This document shows, piece by piece, positions 46,084-54,048 of a stretch of 64,000 bases of DNA. Each line of letters begins with the position of its first letter. Positions within the stretch are counted from its first letter, which is position 1. Source of the DNA: JAHDCJ01 sp039028895. GTDB lineage: Bacteria; Bacteroidota; Bacteroidia; Chitinophagales; Saprospiraceae. The notes below the pieces were generated by a model that made no database searches, was not told the origin of the DNA, and saw only the letters and a list, made by a program, of their open reading frames with translations. Made by a program: the position numbers and the translations under genes. Location: contig JBCCHF010000029.1 in the NCBI GenBank assembly GCA_039028895.1, forward strand, positions 21,010 to 85,009. The letters are read 5' to 3'.

Positions 46084-46628
46084 AACCAGAAGAAACTTTC
46101 GTCTTTTTTTTCTAATTCGTCCATTACTGAACGAATTGCTCTTAACTGATAATCCCTTCCTGCAATTTCAGTATTAATTAATTCGCTGGTTAAAGGTTTT
46201 TTAGCGTCCCTGATGTGTAAGTATCTTTCTAAATCAGCTCTTGTTGGGTAACCAATTACTTTTCGAGGTGGTGCATTTCCTAAATCCCAGAAGTATATAT
46301 CGTGCCCATTTGTATAGAAACAGAAAGGAAGAATATCATTAGTAAGTTTTTGAATGTCATAGCAGTATTGTTTTGCTTGCTCTCTGCCTAATGCAGCGTC
46401 TTTAGTAGTTCGTTTGGCTTCTACAACAGCTAAAGGTTTCCCACTCTTACTAAGAAGTACATAATCTGAAAATTGGTTGCTTTTATATTCTACTTCTGGT
46501 TCTCCAAGATTATTAATACTTCCCTCAACTAAATATTCTTCAACAACTTGCGTCCTGTCATTAACATTCCATCCAGCTAATTTGAGCTGAATATCAATTA
46601 ATTCTTTACGTGTTGTTGATTCATTCAT
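46041..46628 (-). CDS. hsdR: Type I restriction endonuclease subunit, N-terminal nuclease part (frameshifted)
   Basis: This holds the HSDR_N nuclease domain of the R subunit. The PD-(D/E)XK signature is visible as Asp in FSDYVLL and VVEAKRT. It ends with RDYQLRAIRSVMDELEKK, the Q-motif region of the helicase, then leaves frame to reach a stop after about 19 unrelated residues. Adding one A to the A8 tract restores EKKRRKFLLVMATGTGKT. I chose the ATG at 46628; the slightly longer frame would begin with TTG at 46649. As it stands the two parts would be made separately, so restriction is probably off, unless ribosomes or polymerase slip on the A tract. Confidence 0.85.
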   Translation of the reverse strand: MNESTTRKELIDIQLKLAGWNVNDRTQVVEEYLVEGSINNLGEPEVEYKSNQFSDYVLLSKSGKPLAVVEAKRTTKDAALGREQAKQYCYDIQKLTNDILPFCFYTNGHDIYFWDLGNAPPRKVIGYPTRADLERYLHIRDAKKPLTSELINTEIAGRDYQLRAIRSVMDELEKKDESFFWLWLRVLGKPEPVLP

Positions 46629-46824
46629 TTTGTCTCTTTTCTGAACCAATTAGGTCTTTTGCATCAATATTTAAAATTTTAAAACAACCAGGCACTGTAT
46701 ACGCAAGTATGCTTTTGTGGCCCAAAGCAACAATAATCACAAACTCTTGCTTATAAAAATAAAAATTCCTAGCTTGCAAATATCATAATCAGATATCGCT
46801 CTGCGAAAATCTAAATATTTGATT

Positions 46825-49383
46825 ATGATTGACAAACGTAATATTTATTCTGAATCAAAGGCTGCCTTCAATGAAAGGAACTATGCCTTATCTTTCCAAA
46901 TCCTTTGGAAAGCTGGGATACACAGCTTTGTATCCTTCACACAAAAAGTCGAAAAGAAGTCAAACAAAACCAATTGGTTCATCCATCCTGAAGCTTCAAA
47001 ATTCTTTTGGAAGGAATTTATCTTTTCTGACGATATTTTCGAATCACTTTTTAAATCTAATTCTGCAGATCAAATTCTGCATAACTATTTCACCAAACTT
47101 AAATACCCGGTTATTGAGTTTGAAAAGAAACTTGCAAACAGTTTCCCTGATCAATTTGTAAAAGCTGTAAGAGTCAATCAGGTCTATCTTGATAAAAAAA
47201 GGATAGGCCAGTTAAAGACCATTCAGCTTAATGATCAATTTCAAATTCACCAAAAGATTTGGCAATGGATACAAAAAACCGAACAGCGGCTTTGGAAAGA
47301 GATAGAAAATGATCTTCAATCCATCTCAGATTATTCATTGATAGACTTATTGAGTCATTGTATTATATGGCTCGAAACAAATCGATTTAGGGAAAACAGT
47401 AAATTCAAGCTTCATCAATTAGCCAGTGTTTTCAGCTTCTTTATTGAATTAATATTATCAAAATATCCAAACAAACAATTTGACAATGTAGATGATATTA
47501 GATTTTTTAAACGGTTTTTAGAAATTTTCAAATCAACTACTAATCAAATAGAACTAATTGGGAAAAGTCCTGTTTCCTCGCTTTTATCTATGATTAATCA
47601 CTGGATTCTCTTCAAGGAACATGTTATTACCCCATATTGCTTTGATCTAAGCATTGAGCCAATTCAACAAAACGAACTAGTATTTTTCCAATCAACACCA
47701 AAAACTTATTACAATTGGCTAGTGAATGGTGTCAGGTACGAAATTACTCAACTGCAATACACATTAAAAGGGCACCAGACTGTAGAGTATTTAGAGCAAA
47801 ATTCGCTATTAAAAATTCCTGGTAAAACGAAGACAGATGTCGAAATGAATAGAGAATTGGCAGTTTCGAAATGGTCTACGCTATTGCTATTAGAAGATTT
47901 AGCCTGCCAATCATTCCGAATTGGAAAAACCAGTATTAATACTGAACAAATTTTAGATCCGATCCTGACCTTTTCTTCTAACCGATCCACTAGGTATGAA
48001 GATAACTTAAGTAAACATGCCTTGCAGTCTCGAAATTGGAATGAAGCATTTATGAAACTATTACTCGAGTCCATAAATCTGGATATCCAAATAGACCCCT
48101 ATATCTTAATGTCAGAGGAAGAATATTTTAATCTCAATAAAAACGTACTTCCCGAATTGTCGAAGAATTATACTAAAGAGATTATCCAGCTTTTCAGTTT
48201 TAGTCCAAATCCAAAATTTGGGTTCAACAGGTTCCAATCAAAATATGATGTTTGGCAAAAACCATTTTTAAAAATTGGGGATGTTCTCTTTTGCCCAACT
48301 ATGTTTTTCGCAACCAATCTGTGGTTCTATTCCTTTACACAGGTAGCATTGCGTCAAAGAACATCAAGGAATGAAACTCAAAAAATGGAAAATCATCTTG
48401 GTGAATTGATTAGACAAAAAGGTTGGAAAGTAAAAGTTACAAATGATAAGGAAGCAGGATTTATGGACGGGGATGTAGATATCTTCGTTGAAGGTGAAAA
48501 TACTACATTATTTATCCAGTTAAAACGAACCTACTTTCGGTTAAATTCCAAAGATTCCCACTTTGAATCAATGAATTCAGACTTGAAAGCATCTTCACAA
48601 TTAAACCTTGCAGAAAAATATTTAGAAAAATCAAATCCAGTTTACCAACTCAAACATAAGCCGGTAAAATGGATTTTATCAACCTCATTCGAAAGTATTG
48701 GACACGAAATTAATGGATGCTTCAAAGTAAATTATTTTGATTTTTTAAATGCATTGAACGATCCTAAGACAGAAAATTTAAGTCAATTTATCCAAGAACT
48801 GAAAGCAGACAAAAATCTCAAAGAATTCGTTTCATCTGCTCAAAATCCTGACTTCCCATTTTTGGCAAAACAAATCATTCTTGAAACTATTAAACCTTTA
48901 TCAATTTTTGGATCTAAGGATTATAAAGAGGTAATACTTTCTGATGATCCTAAAACTACCCAACAGTATAATTACATTTTCGATGAAGCCCTAAGATTAG
49001 ACAGGGAGGGGAAAAAGAGAGATGCACTAACTTTAGTGAACAAATGCATATCTCAGAACCCAGGAGATGGTGATGCACTTGGTGTAGCAGCCAATATTCT
49101 AGCAGACATGAAATTATTTGATTTATCATTTACTTCATTTCAGAAAGCTTTAGAGTTATTGCCAAACGACCCCTACATTTCAAGAAATTATTCGTTAGCA
49201 TTGCTAGAAGGAGGAAGGTCTTACGAAGGACTTCAATTGGCTCTTCAACTAAATGAACAGTTCCCATTACTTGGAGGTATAAGGATACTTTTTGAAAAAG
49301 CCTTTGACCATTGTCTCAGACATGGTTTACTTGCTTCAGAACAAATTATTGAGCTCAAAACTAAATGGGATAGTATGAATTGA
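46825..49383 (+). CDS. Large uncharacterised protein with PD-(D/E)XK-like nuclease motif and C-terminal TPRs
   Basis: This 852-residue cytosolic protein does not belong to a family I recognise. An N-terminal helical region (1-500) contains many Trp, Phe and Lys residues. At about 530-570 lies a restriction-nuclease-like pattern: GELIRQKGWKVKVTND, then DGDVDIFVEG, then TLFIQLKRTYF, where Asp and Gln-x-Lys fit a PD-(D/E)XK site. The last about 140 residues are tetratricopeptide repeats (DREGKKRDALTLVNKCI, LFDLSFTSFQKALELL). I chose the ATG at 46825 over a TTG at 46819. It is divergent from hsdR by about 200 bases and ends 57 bases before the viperin gene on the same strand, so the two may be co-transcribed. 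Confidence 0.75.
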   Translation: MIDKRNIYSESKAAFNERNYALSFQILWKAGIHSFVSFTQKVEKKSNKTNWFIHPEASKFFWKEFIFSDDIFESLFKSNSADQILHNYFTKLKYPVIEFEKKLANSFPDQFVKAVRVNQVYLDKKRIGQLKTIQLNDQFQIHQKIWQWIQKTEQRLWKEIENDLQSISDYSLIDLLSHCIIWLETNRFRENSKFKLHQLASVFSFFIELILSKYPNKQFDNVDDIRFFKRFLEIFKSTTNQIELIGKSPVSSLLSMINHWILFKEHVITPYCFDLSIEPIQQNELVFFQSTPKTYYNWLVNGVRYEITQLQYTLKGHQTVEYLEQNSLLKIPGKTKTDVEMNRELAVSKWSTLLLLEDLACQSFRIGKTSINTEQILDPILTFSSNRSTRYEDNLSKHALQSRNWNEAFMKLLLESINLDIQIDPYILMSEEEYFNLNKNVLPELSKNYTKEIIQLFSFSPNPKFGFNRFQSKYDVWQKPFLKIGDVLFCPTMFFATNLWFYSFTQVALRQRTSRNETQKMENHLGELIRQKGWKVKVTNDKEAGFMDGDVDIFVEGENTTLFIQLKRTYFRLNSKDSHFESMNSDLKASSQLNLAEKYLEKSNPVYQLKHKPVKWILSTSFESIGHEINGCFKVNYFDFLNALNDPKTENLSQFIQELKADKNLKEFVSSAQNPDFPFLAKQIILETIKPLSIFGSKDYKEVILSDDPKTTQQYNYIFDEALRLDREGKKRDALTLVNKCISQNPGDGDALGVAANILADMKLFDLSFTSFQKALELLPNDPYISRNYSLALLEGGRSYEGLQLALQLNEQFPLLGGIRILFEKAFDHCLRHGLLASEQIIELKTKWDSMN

Positions 49384-49440
49384 ATGCCTTTGAAAAGTTC
49401 TATTGATTAAACCCGCAGGGTAAATCAAATAATAATCAAT

Positions 49441-50310
49441 ATGAACAACAATGAATTCATTCCATCTGTCAATTATCATTTGTGGGAACCTTGCAACATG
49501 CGCTGTAAATTTTGCTTTGCAACATTTCAGGATGTAAAAAGGTCTATACTACCAAAAGGACATTTACAAAGAAAAAAGGCACTGCAAGTTGTACAAAAGT
49601 TAGCCGACTTTGGGTTTCAGAAAATTACTTTTGCTGGAGGAGAGCCAACTCTTTGCCCATGGCTACCAGAATTAATAGCCTGTGCGAAAAATGCTGGTTT
49701 AACTACTATGATAGTTTCAAACGGTAGTGGTTTATCTTCCAAATTCCTCGAAGCCAACAAACACTATTTAGATTGGGTTGCTATAAGCATTGACAGCTTG
49801 AACCCTTTAACAAATCTCGTCGCCGGAAGAGCAATTACAGCAAACAAGCCTTTTCAAGAGAAAGAATATCGAACTCTTGTGGACAATGTTAAACAAGCAG
49901 GCTACAGACTAAAAATAAATACAGTCGTAAATCGAAGTAATTTTAAGGAAAGAATGAACGATTTCATTCGTGGCGTTAAACCGGAACGTTGGAAAATTTT
50001 TCAAGTGCTGCCAATTAACGGTCAAAACGATCAAACAATAGACGATTTTATAATTTCTGATTCGGAGTTCAGAACTTTCATTAATAATCATAACGATTTG
50101 AACGATATCATCATTGTAGTTCCTGAGACCAATGCACAAATAAAAGGGTCTTATGTTATGGTTGATCCTGCTGGAAGATTTTTTGATAATTCAAATGGTG
50201 AACATAATTACAGCAAACCCATTTTGGAAGTTGGGGTTTTTAATGCAATTCAAGAGGTAGATTACGATTTATCAAAATTCATTTCCCGAGGAGGGTTTTA
50301 TAAATGGTAA
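49441..50310 (+). CDS. Prokaryotic viperin (antiviral radical SAM enzyme)
   Basis: The 289-residue protein matches prokaryotic viperins, which turn CTP, UTP or GTP into 3'-deoxy-3',4'-didehydro nucleotides that stop phage RNA polymerase. The [4Fe-4S]-binding motif is CNMRCKFC (Cys18, Cys22, Cys25), followed by FATFQDV as in viperin-type sequences. FAGGEPTL (64-71) binds SAM, NTVVNRSN lies in the barrel, and the C-terminal FISRGGFYKW is a typical viperin ending. Length fits the family. Most prokaryotic viperin loci carry few extra genes, sometimes a nucleotide kinase; none is here, so it probably uses existing NTPs. Its only close neighbour is the nuclease/TPR protein upstream. Confidence 0.9.
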   Translation: MNNNEFIPSVNYHLWEPCNMRCKFCFATFQDVKRSILPKGHLQRKKALQVVQKLADFGFQKITFAGGEPTLCPWLPELIACAKNAGLTTMIVSNGSGLSSKFLEANKHYLDWVAISIDSLNPLTNLVAGRAITANKPFQEKEYRTLVDNVKQAGYRLKINTVVNRSNFKERMNDFIRGVKPERWKIFQVLPINGQNDQTIDDFIISDSEFRTFINNHNDLNDIIIVVPETNAQIKGSYVMVDPAGRFFDNSNGEHNYSKPILEVGVFNAIQEVDYDLSKFISRGGFYKW

Positions 50311-50352
50311 TATCGAAATGAATAATTTAGGGTAGTATCCATAAAAATGAAG

Positions 50353-50411
50353 TAGAAGCTGTCTCAAAAATATAATTAGGGTTTGAATTGGGCCTTTTAA
50401 GACAGCTTCTA
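50353..50411. repeat. Long-loop inverted repeat, MITE- or IS-end-like
   Basis: TAGAAGCTGTCT (50353-50364) is exactly inverted at 50400-50411, and the match extends by four As/Ts after one mismatch, giving arms of about 17 bases around a 25-base centre. The sequence resembles terminal repeats of several IS families in Bacteroidota. No target-site duplication is visible. It lies between the converging viperin and small membrane protein genes, so it might also act as a bidirectional terminator, but no T-run follows. Confidence 0.45.
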
Positions 50412-50432
50412 GTCAAGACTTGGCCTGACAGG

Positions 50433-50633
50433 TTATTTAGACTCTCCTGGACATTCTTTTTTTTGGCTCATTAATACTTTTGATGATTTCCTCCATAAAC
50501 CAAAAAGAATTATCGCAATTCCAGTAACGAGCAGAACTAAAATCAGTATAGCCCATCCGCTTGATCCTCTTACTGTTTTAGTCTCAAAAACATTATCATT
50601 CTTAAACAAATCAATAACTTCAACATCATTCAT
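50433..50633 (-). CDS. Small single-pass membrane protein
   Basis: The 66-residue protein has one hydrophobic helix (about residues 27-47, WAILILVLLVTGIAIILFG) between an acidic N-terminus and a basic, Lys/Ser-rich tail. Its ATG overlaps the stop of the zinc-ribbon gene (ATGA), so it is the last gene of a coupled three-gene unit. No family is recognised. It could be a membrane effector or anchor. Confidence 0.6.
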   Translation of the reverse strand: MNDVEVIDLFKNDNVFETKTVRGSSGWAILILVLLVTGIAIILFGLWRKSSKVLMSQKKECPGESK

Positions 50634-50989
50634 GATTTTAAAATTTTAACTGTTACTGAATCAATTCTCTCCCAGCCAAAATCATAACAGAACTTCTGGG
50701 TCTTCCCTTTTGGGTTATTATGTCTAACCCGAACATGCGTTAAATATTCAAACATGAATCCCACATTTTTCAGATCGCCATACTTGACAGTACAAATGTC
50801 TTCTGACTCCTGGAAGAATCTTTCAAGGATTTGCCGGTTGCTCTTGAGGATCTTATTTATCCTCTTAGTAACATGGTATACCTCCCCTGCCCTACCATTC
50901 TTTACTGCCCACCGGCATTTAGAGGAACAATACTTCTGATCTGATCGGTTAGGCATATACTCGAGTTTACACTTTGCACAGGTTTTCAT
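50630..50989 (-). CDS. Zinc-ribbon protein of a common Bacteroidota type
   Basis: The 119-residue protein opens with a zinc ribbon, CAKC (4-7) and CSSKC (21-25), in the pattern C-x2-C-x-(about 10)-R-x-DQ-x-YCSxKCR. A helix with KRINKILKSNRQILERFF and the segment FMFEYLTHVRVRHNN follow. From memory, many Bacteroidota mobile regions encode similar short proteins with ribbon, KNRRIL-like helix and GF.F.Y.T strand; the function is unknown. It overlaps both neighbours by four bases, so the three genes are probably translated together. Confidence 0.65.
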   Translation of the reverse strand: MKTCAKCKLEYMPNRSDQKYCSSKCRWAVKNGRAGEVYHVTKRINKILKSNRQILERFFQESEDICTVKYGDLKNVGFMFEYLTHVRVRHNNPKGKTQKFCYDFGWERIDSVTVKILKS

Positions 50990-51276
50990 ATCCGATAGTA
51001 TTTATTGTGGGTGGATAACTTTTCCATTATTTCAGACTTCTTGAATCGAACTCGACCGCCTATTCGGTGAAAGGCCAGGATCTTTTTCTTTTTCCAGGAG
51101 TGGATGGTAACTGCCGTAACTCCAAAGAGGTCCGCCACTTCGTTTACCGTTAACAGCTCTTCCTCCTCTTTTGGGATCAAACTCTTCAGCTGACCACGCA
51201 CACAATCCGCGATAATCTCCCTCAATTCTTCTTCAGTTGTTATGATAATCTTGTTTTTCATACCAGTTGTTTTCAT
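50986..51276 (-). CDS. Excisionase-like helix-turn-helix protein (HTH_17)
   Basis: The 96-residue protein has an acidic N-terminal helix (EEELREIIADCVRGQL) and a MerR/excisionase-type winged helix: LLTVNEVADLFGVTAVTIHSW, then KKKILAFHRIGGRVRFKKSEI. Such proteins are typical of Bacteroidota mobile elements and act as excisionases or small regulators. No integrase is next to it. It is first in the coupled unit with the zinc-ribbon and membrane protein genes. The ATG at 51276 was taken; MKNKIII at 51261 is an alternative. Confidence 0.8.
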   Translation of the reverse strand: MKTTGMKNKIIITTEEELREIIADCVRGQLKSLIPKEEEELLTVNEVADLFGVTAVTIHSWKKKKILAFHRIGGRVRFKKSEIMEKLSTHNKYYRI

Positions 51277-51499
51277 TGGTCAATGGCAACAAGAACAAGG
51301 GATATTTTGGATTTCGCAATGTTCACATATAACTCCTATTATACCTATAGCAAATTAGGGTGATGAAGAAGTGAAAAGTCAGAAAGCTAATGGTTGTGTA
51401 TGTACACAATGCTGGCAAAGGGATGCCTACAATTTGAGACCTAAAAACTATATGCAAGCTTAAAAAAACTATAGGTAATCCAGTGACAGTAAGGGTTGC

Positions 51500-52348
51500 C
51501 TACAATTCCGGAAGGTCTATCCGGAACTTCTTGCTTGGTTGGTCACTCATGGTTTTATAGATAACTTGAGGGGAAATATCCTTGAAATTGGTGAAGTAGT
51601 CCAGGAGCAATCTCACGTATTGCATTTTAGGCACTCTATGTGGCTTGGCATACGCCTCAAAGACCAGATAAATGAAATATTTCAGTGTCTTCTGGTTACA
51701 ATTTGCGGTAATCTTGTCCAGCTTTTGTGGAGGCTCTTCAAAGCAACTGAAGGAATTCCTGAGGATATCCATCAGATCATCATAGAATACGACCGGTTTA
51801 TTGCCCTTTAACTTTATTTCTGTCAGAGGAAGAAAGGTATTTATCAATTGATCTTTTGAATAGTGCCAATCTATCTTGTCATGGTAATTTATCCAGGTTT
51901 GGGTAGCCTTAACTTTAGATCTTTTATCTTCAATTGGGGTCTCTTCTGCTGATCTCTCCCCTTTTGTTGTTTCCTCCTTTTGGGAAGGTTGACCTATTAG
52001 TTTCGCACATTCCTGTTGTATTTGCTCGAGCATACCCGGGTATGCCTGGACATACTCGGGTAAACTTGCCAAAACTTCCTCAGGCGTTGCTCCTTGTATG
52101 ATTACCTCAGAACTATCTTCAGATTGATCAAAGTTTTGGATCGCTTCTATAGCCTCTTCAATATTATCAAAGCGAGCGTGCAAATGTTGAAACTCTAATC
52201 GAAAATCATTGGAATCTGACTTCCTCTCCCCTTCTTTAAGTTTCTTTTTTTGAATCTCATTGTATAAGATGTATACAATTAATCCAACAACAGCAGTTAC
52301 GCCGATTGCAATTGCAATCTGGGCATATATCTTATCATCCTTTTCCAT
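51500..52348 (-). CDS. Uncharacterised single-pass membrane protein
   Basis: The 282-residue protein has one N-terminal membrane helix (IAIAIGVTAVVGLIVYILYNEI, about residues 8-29). An acidic coiled-coil-like segment (RLEFQHLHARFDNIEEAIEAI), a charged linker and a helical C-terminal domain from about 165 follow (INYHDKIDWHYSKDQLINTFLPL and YFIYLVFEAYAKPH). I chose the ATG at 52348, as the frame from 52384 would add a second hydrophobic stretch without support. The C-terminal part looks like a cargo or regulatory module seen in mobile-element proteins, but I cannot name it. Confidence 0.6.
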   Translation of the reverse strand: MEKDDKIYAQIAIAIGVTAVVGLIVYILYNEIQKKKLKEGERKSDSNDFRLEFQHLHARFDNIEEAIEAIQNFDQSEDSSEVIIQGATPEEVLASLPEYVQAYPGMLEQIQQECAKLIGQPSQKEETTKGERSAEETPIEDKRSKVKATQTWINYHDKIDWHYSKDQLINTFLPLTEIKLKGNKPVVFYDDLMDILRNSFSCFEEPPQKLDKITANCNQKTLKYFIYLVFEAYAKPHRVPKMQYVRLLLDYFTNFKDISPQVIYKTMSDQPSKKFRIDLPEL

Positions 52349-52466
52349 TAAAATAATTAATTGTCCCAATAGAAAGATACGCAAAAAGCTGTTGACGTTG
52401 TAAGGATTTGGGGATATTATTTAGGGTTGATTTAAAGGTAAGAAGGGGTAAGGAATAAGTTATGGC

Positions 52467-52877
52467 TTAACCTTTAATGGTCAGAAGGGTTTTTATGGGT
52501 AAATGAAGACGGTCGATATCAAATTCCTTATCCTTAAGTTCACCTTTTATCATCTGAATGCCCGTCAAATCTAAATCGCAAAGCATCGCTTTTACCCCTG
52601 AAGGGTCTGCAAGGGCAAGTTTGGGGTAATCCAATTTGAGAGCAAGGGTAACCTCTTTAGCATAATTGTCGTAAATGACCTGATCTTCATTAATTTCATT
52701 ATCTGGTTGTACCTCTATGTAAATGAACCGGATCGCCTCTACCCCACTCCCAAAATCAGATAACCTTACCTCCAGGTTCAATGCTTCCTCGATAGGCAGG
52801 TAGTTCAATTTATGATCTACTTCATGCCAGACCATGCTGGTTAGGGAAAGTTTGTATGTCGTTTCTGTGTTTTCCAC
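52467..52877 (-). CDS. Uncharacterised small protein
   Basis: The 136-residue acidic protein has alternating beta strands (LEVRLSDFGSGVEAIRFIYIEVQ, VTLALKLDYPKLAL, MIKGELKDKEFDIDRLHLP) and no membrane segment. It begins with a GTG at 52877; an in-frame stop lies just upstream and the next ATG is 14 codons in. It follows the helicase remnant by about 40 bases. No function is suggested. Confidence 0.5.
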   Translation of the reverse strand: MENTETTYKLSLTSMVWHEVDHKLNYLPIEEALNLEVRLSDFGSGVEAIRFIYIEVQPDNEINEDQVIYDNYAKEVTLALKLDYPKLALADPSGVKAMLCDLDLTGIQMIKGELKDKEFDIDRLHLPIKTLLTIKG

Positions 52878-52918
52878 TTCAGTTGGTCAAGAGTCTTGTT
52901 TATTTTTTTGGGGCCTGA

Positions 52919-53267
52919 TTAGCTGCTTTTCTCTTTTCCGGTTTTTTGGCAGTAAGGCTTAATTATAGATCTTTCTTCTTTAAGGCAATCCTGTAATGTT
53001 CCTTCATATTGTATCCTGTAGCGCAAATTCGGATGGGGTAATTCAAGCCCGTAAGAAAAGGTGGAGAGAAAGATCGCCTCAGGGGGGGACTTTATAGAAG
53101 ACGATAAGGTTGACTGTTCGCCAACGCAGAACTCTGGTTTTTCCTGATCCTGATCCTGATCCTGGTCCAGCTGTTATCAATAAAGGGCCATCTGTGTGGA
53201 GGGCGGCTTCTTCCTGGCCGGTGTTTGGGGTAAAGTTGAAGTCGTTCCAGAGGTCTTGGATTTGCAT
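52919..53267 (-). pseudogene. Remnant of a UvrD/Rep-type helicase
   Basis: The first 35 residues are the N-terminus of a UvrD-like helicase: LWNDFNFTPNTGQEEAAL, then PLLITAGPGSG, then GKTRVLRWRTVNLIV. Two changes break it. The Walker A loop is expanded by two extra GGATCA units, so GPGSGKT has become GPGSGSGSGKT. A C7 tract at about 53082-53088 shifts the frame into a stop; with six Cs it reads VPPEAIFLSTFS as in real helicases. After that the frame continues with unrelated residues to a stop at 52919. It is clearly decayed, perhaps from a lost recombination event or mobile element. Confidence 0.75.
53143..53166 (-). repeat. Hexanucleotide tandem repeat in Walker A of helicase remnant
   Basis: Three CCTGAT units and one CCTGGT (plus-strand reading) lie in tandem. 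They encode Ser-Gly repeats in the minus-strand helicase remnant and look like a slippage product. Confidence 0.7.
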
Positions 53268-53568
53268 TTGGTAGTCATTTCATTTTCAGTAATTGTAAAG
53301 AAAAGGGATTTCGACCTATCTAATTTTGACTTTTTTTATTGCTTTTATACCCCTCAATGTAAAAGACAGGCAAGACCTTAATTTATCGAAGTTTTTATCA
53401 CCAATATTAGGACTTTGTAATAGTGGACCTTATCCCCCTTCTGCTAAAACAGCAGATGTCTAAATCATCTCTAGCTGAAACTAAAATAATCCTGAATAAT
53501 CCCTACCAAATACCTTTGGTAAAGAAAACATTTCACAAGAATTTTTTAACCAAAAAAAACAGTCAGAT
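53268..53568. other. Intergenic region, 301 bp, upstream of the envelope operon
   Basis: No gene is seen. It contains a small stem (CTGCT-AAAAC-AGCAG at about 53439-53453) and the palindrome with a promoter box at 53504-53521, listed separately. Confidence 0.55.
53504..53521 (+). promoter_or_regulatory. Palindrome overlapping a -7 promoter box, start of the envelope operon
   Basis: TACCAAA-TACC-TTTGGTA is a perfect 7-bp inverted repeat. It contains TACCTTTG (53511-53518), an exact TAnnTTTG box, 51 bases before the ATG at 53569. No TTG lies at the matching upstream distance. A regulator bound to the palindrome could control the operon. Confidence 0.45.
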
Positions 53569-53979
53569 ATGATTAAACGATTTGTTATTCTAGTCGCCCC
53601 CCTCCTATTTCTATTCTTCCATCCCAATTATCAACTCAAAGCACAGTCTTCAAGCCATACCGATGATATATGCTATTTCATTGGTGAGATCTCCCTGGAA
53701 AGTGCCTCCATATTAGCATTTGAAGCCTGTCTTGTCTCGGGAAATCCCGCAGCATGCGAGATCGGTTTTGCAGCAATAAACTGTGCATCTAACCCGGCTT
53801 GCAAAGGAGTCGCAAAGAAGTTTGTTTCTCACGGGTGCACCTACACAGTTGAAAAAGTCGGAGATGTCATCAGAGTATCAGGTAAGGCCCTGAAAGAAAA
53901 TCTTGGAAAATTGAAGAGCACATTTGATGCTCTAAACACGGCAGAAGGTCTGCTTTGGTTACAACGATACCTGAAATAA
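53569..53979 (+). CDS. Small exported Cys-containing protein
   Basis: The 136-residue protein has a clear signal peptide (MIKRFVILVAPLLFLFFHP, cleavage near LKAQ, residue 26). The mature part has six Cys (DICYF, EACLV, AACEIG, INCAS, PACKG, HGCTY), enough for three disulfides, so it probably folds outside the cytoplasm as a small helical protein. It is the first gene of a seven-gene + strand operon. No family is recognised. Confidence 0.7.
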   Translation: MIKRFVILVAPLLFLFFHPNYQLKAQSSSHTDDICYFIGEISLESASILAFEACLVSGNPAACEIGFAAINCASNPACKGVAKKFVSHGCTYTVEKVGDVIRVSGKALKENLGKLKSTFDALNTAEGLLWLQRYLK

Positions 53980-54048
53980 AAAATTGTATGCGAAGGCAGC
54001 TGTTCCTGCCTTCGCAATAATTATCGTTTACATCATTAAACCCATGTC

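Noticed and set aside
43834..46628. Two separate genes, a nuclease and a helicase
   Set aside because: The second frame starts inside the Walker A motif and stays open upstream of it; one added A joins both into a normal HsdR.
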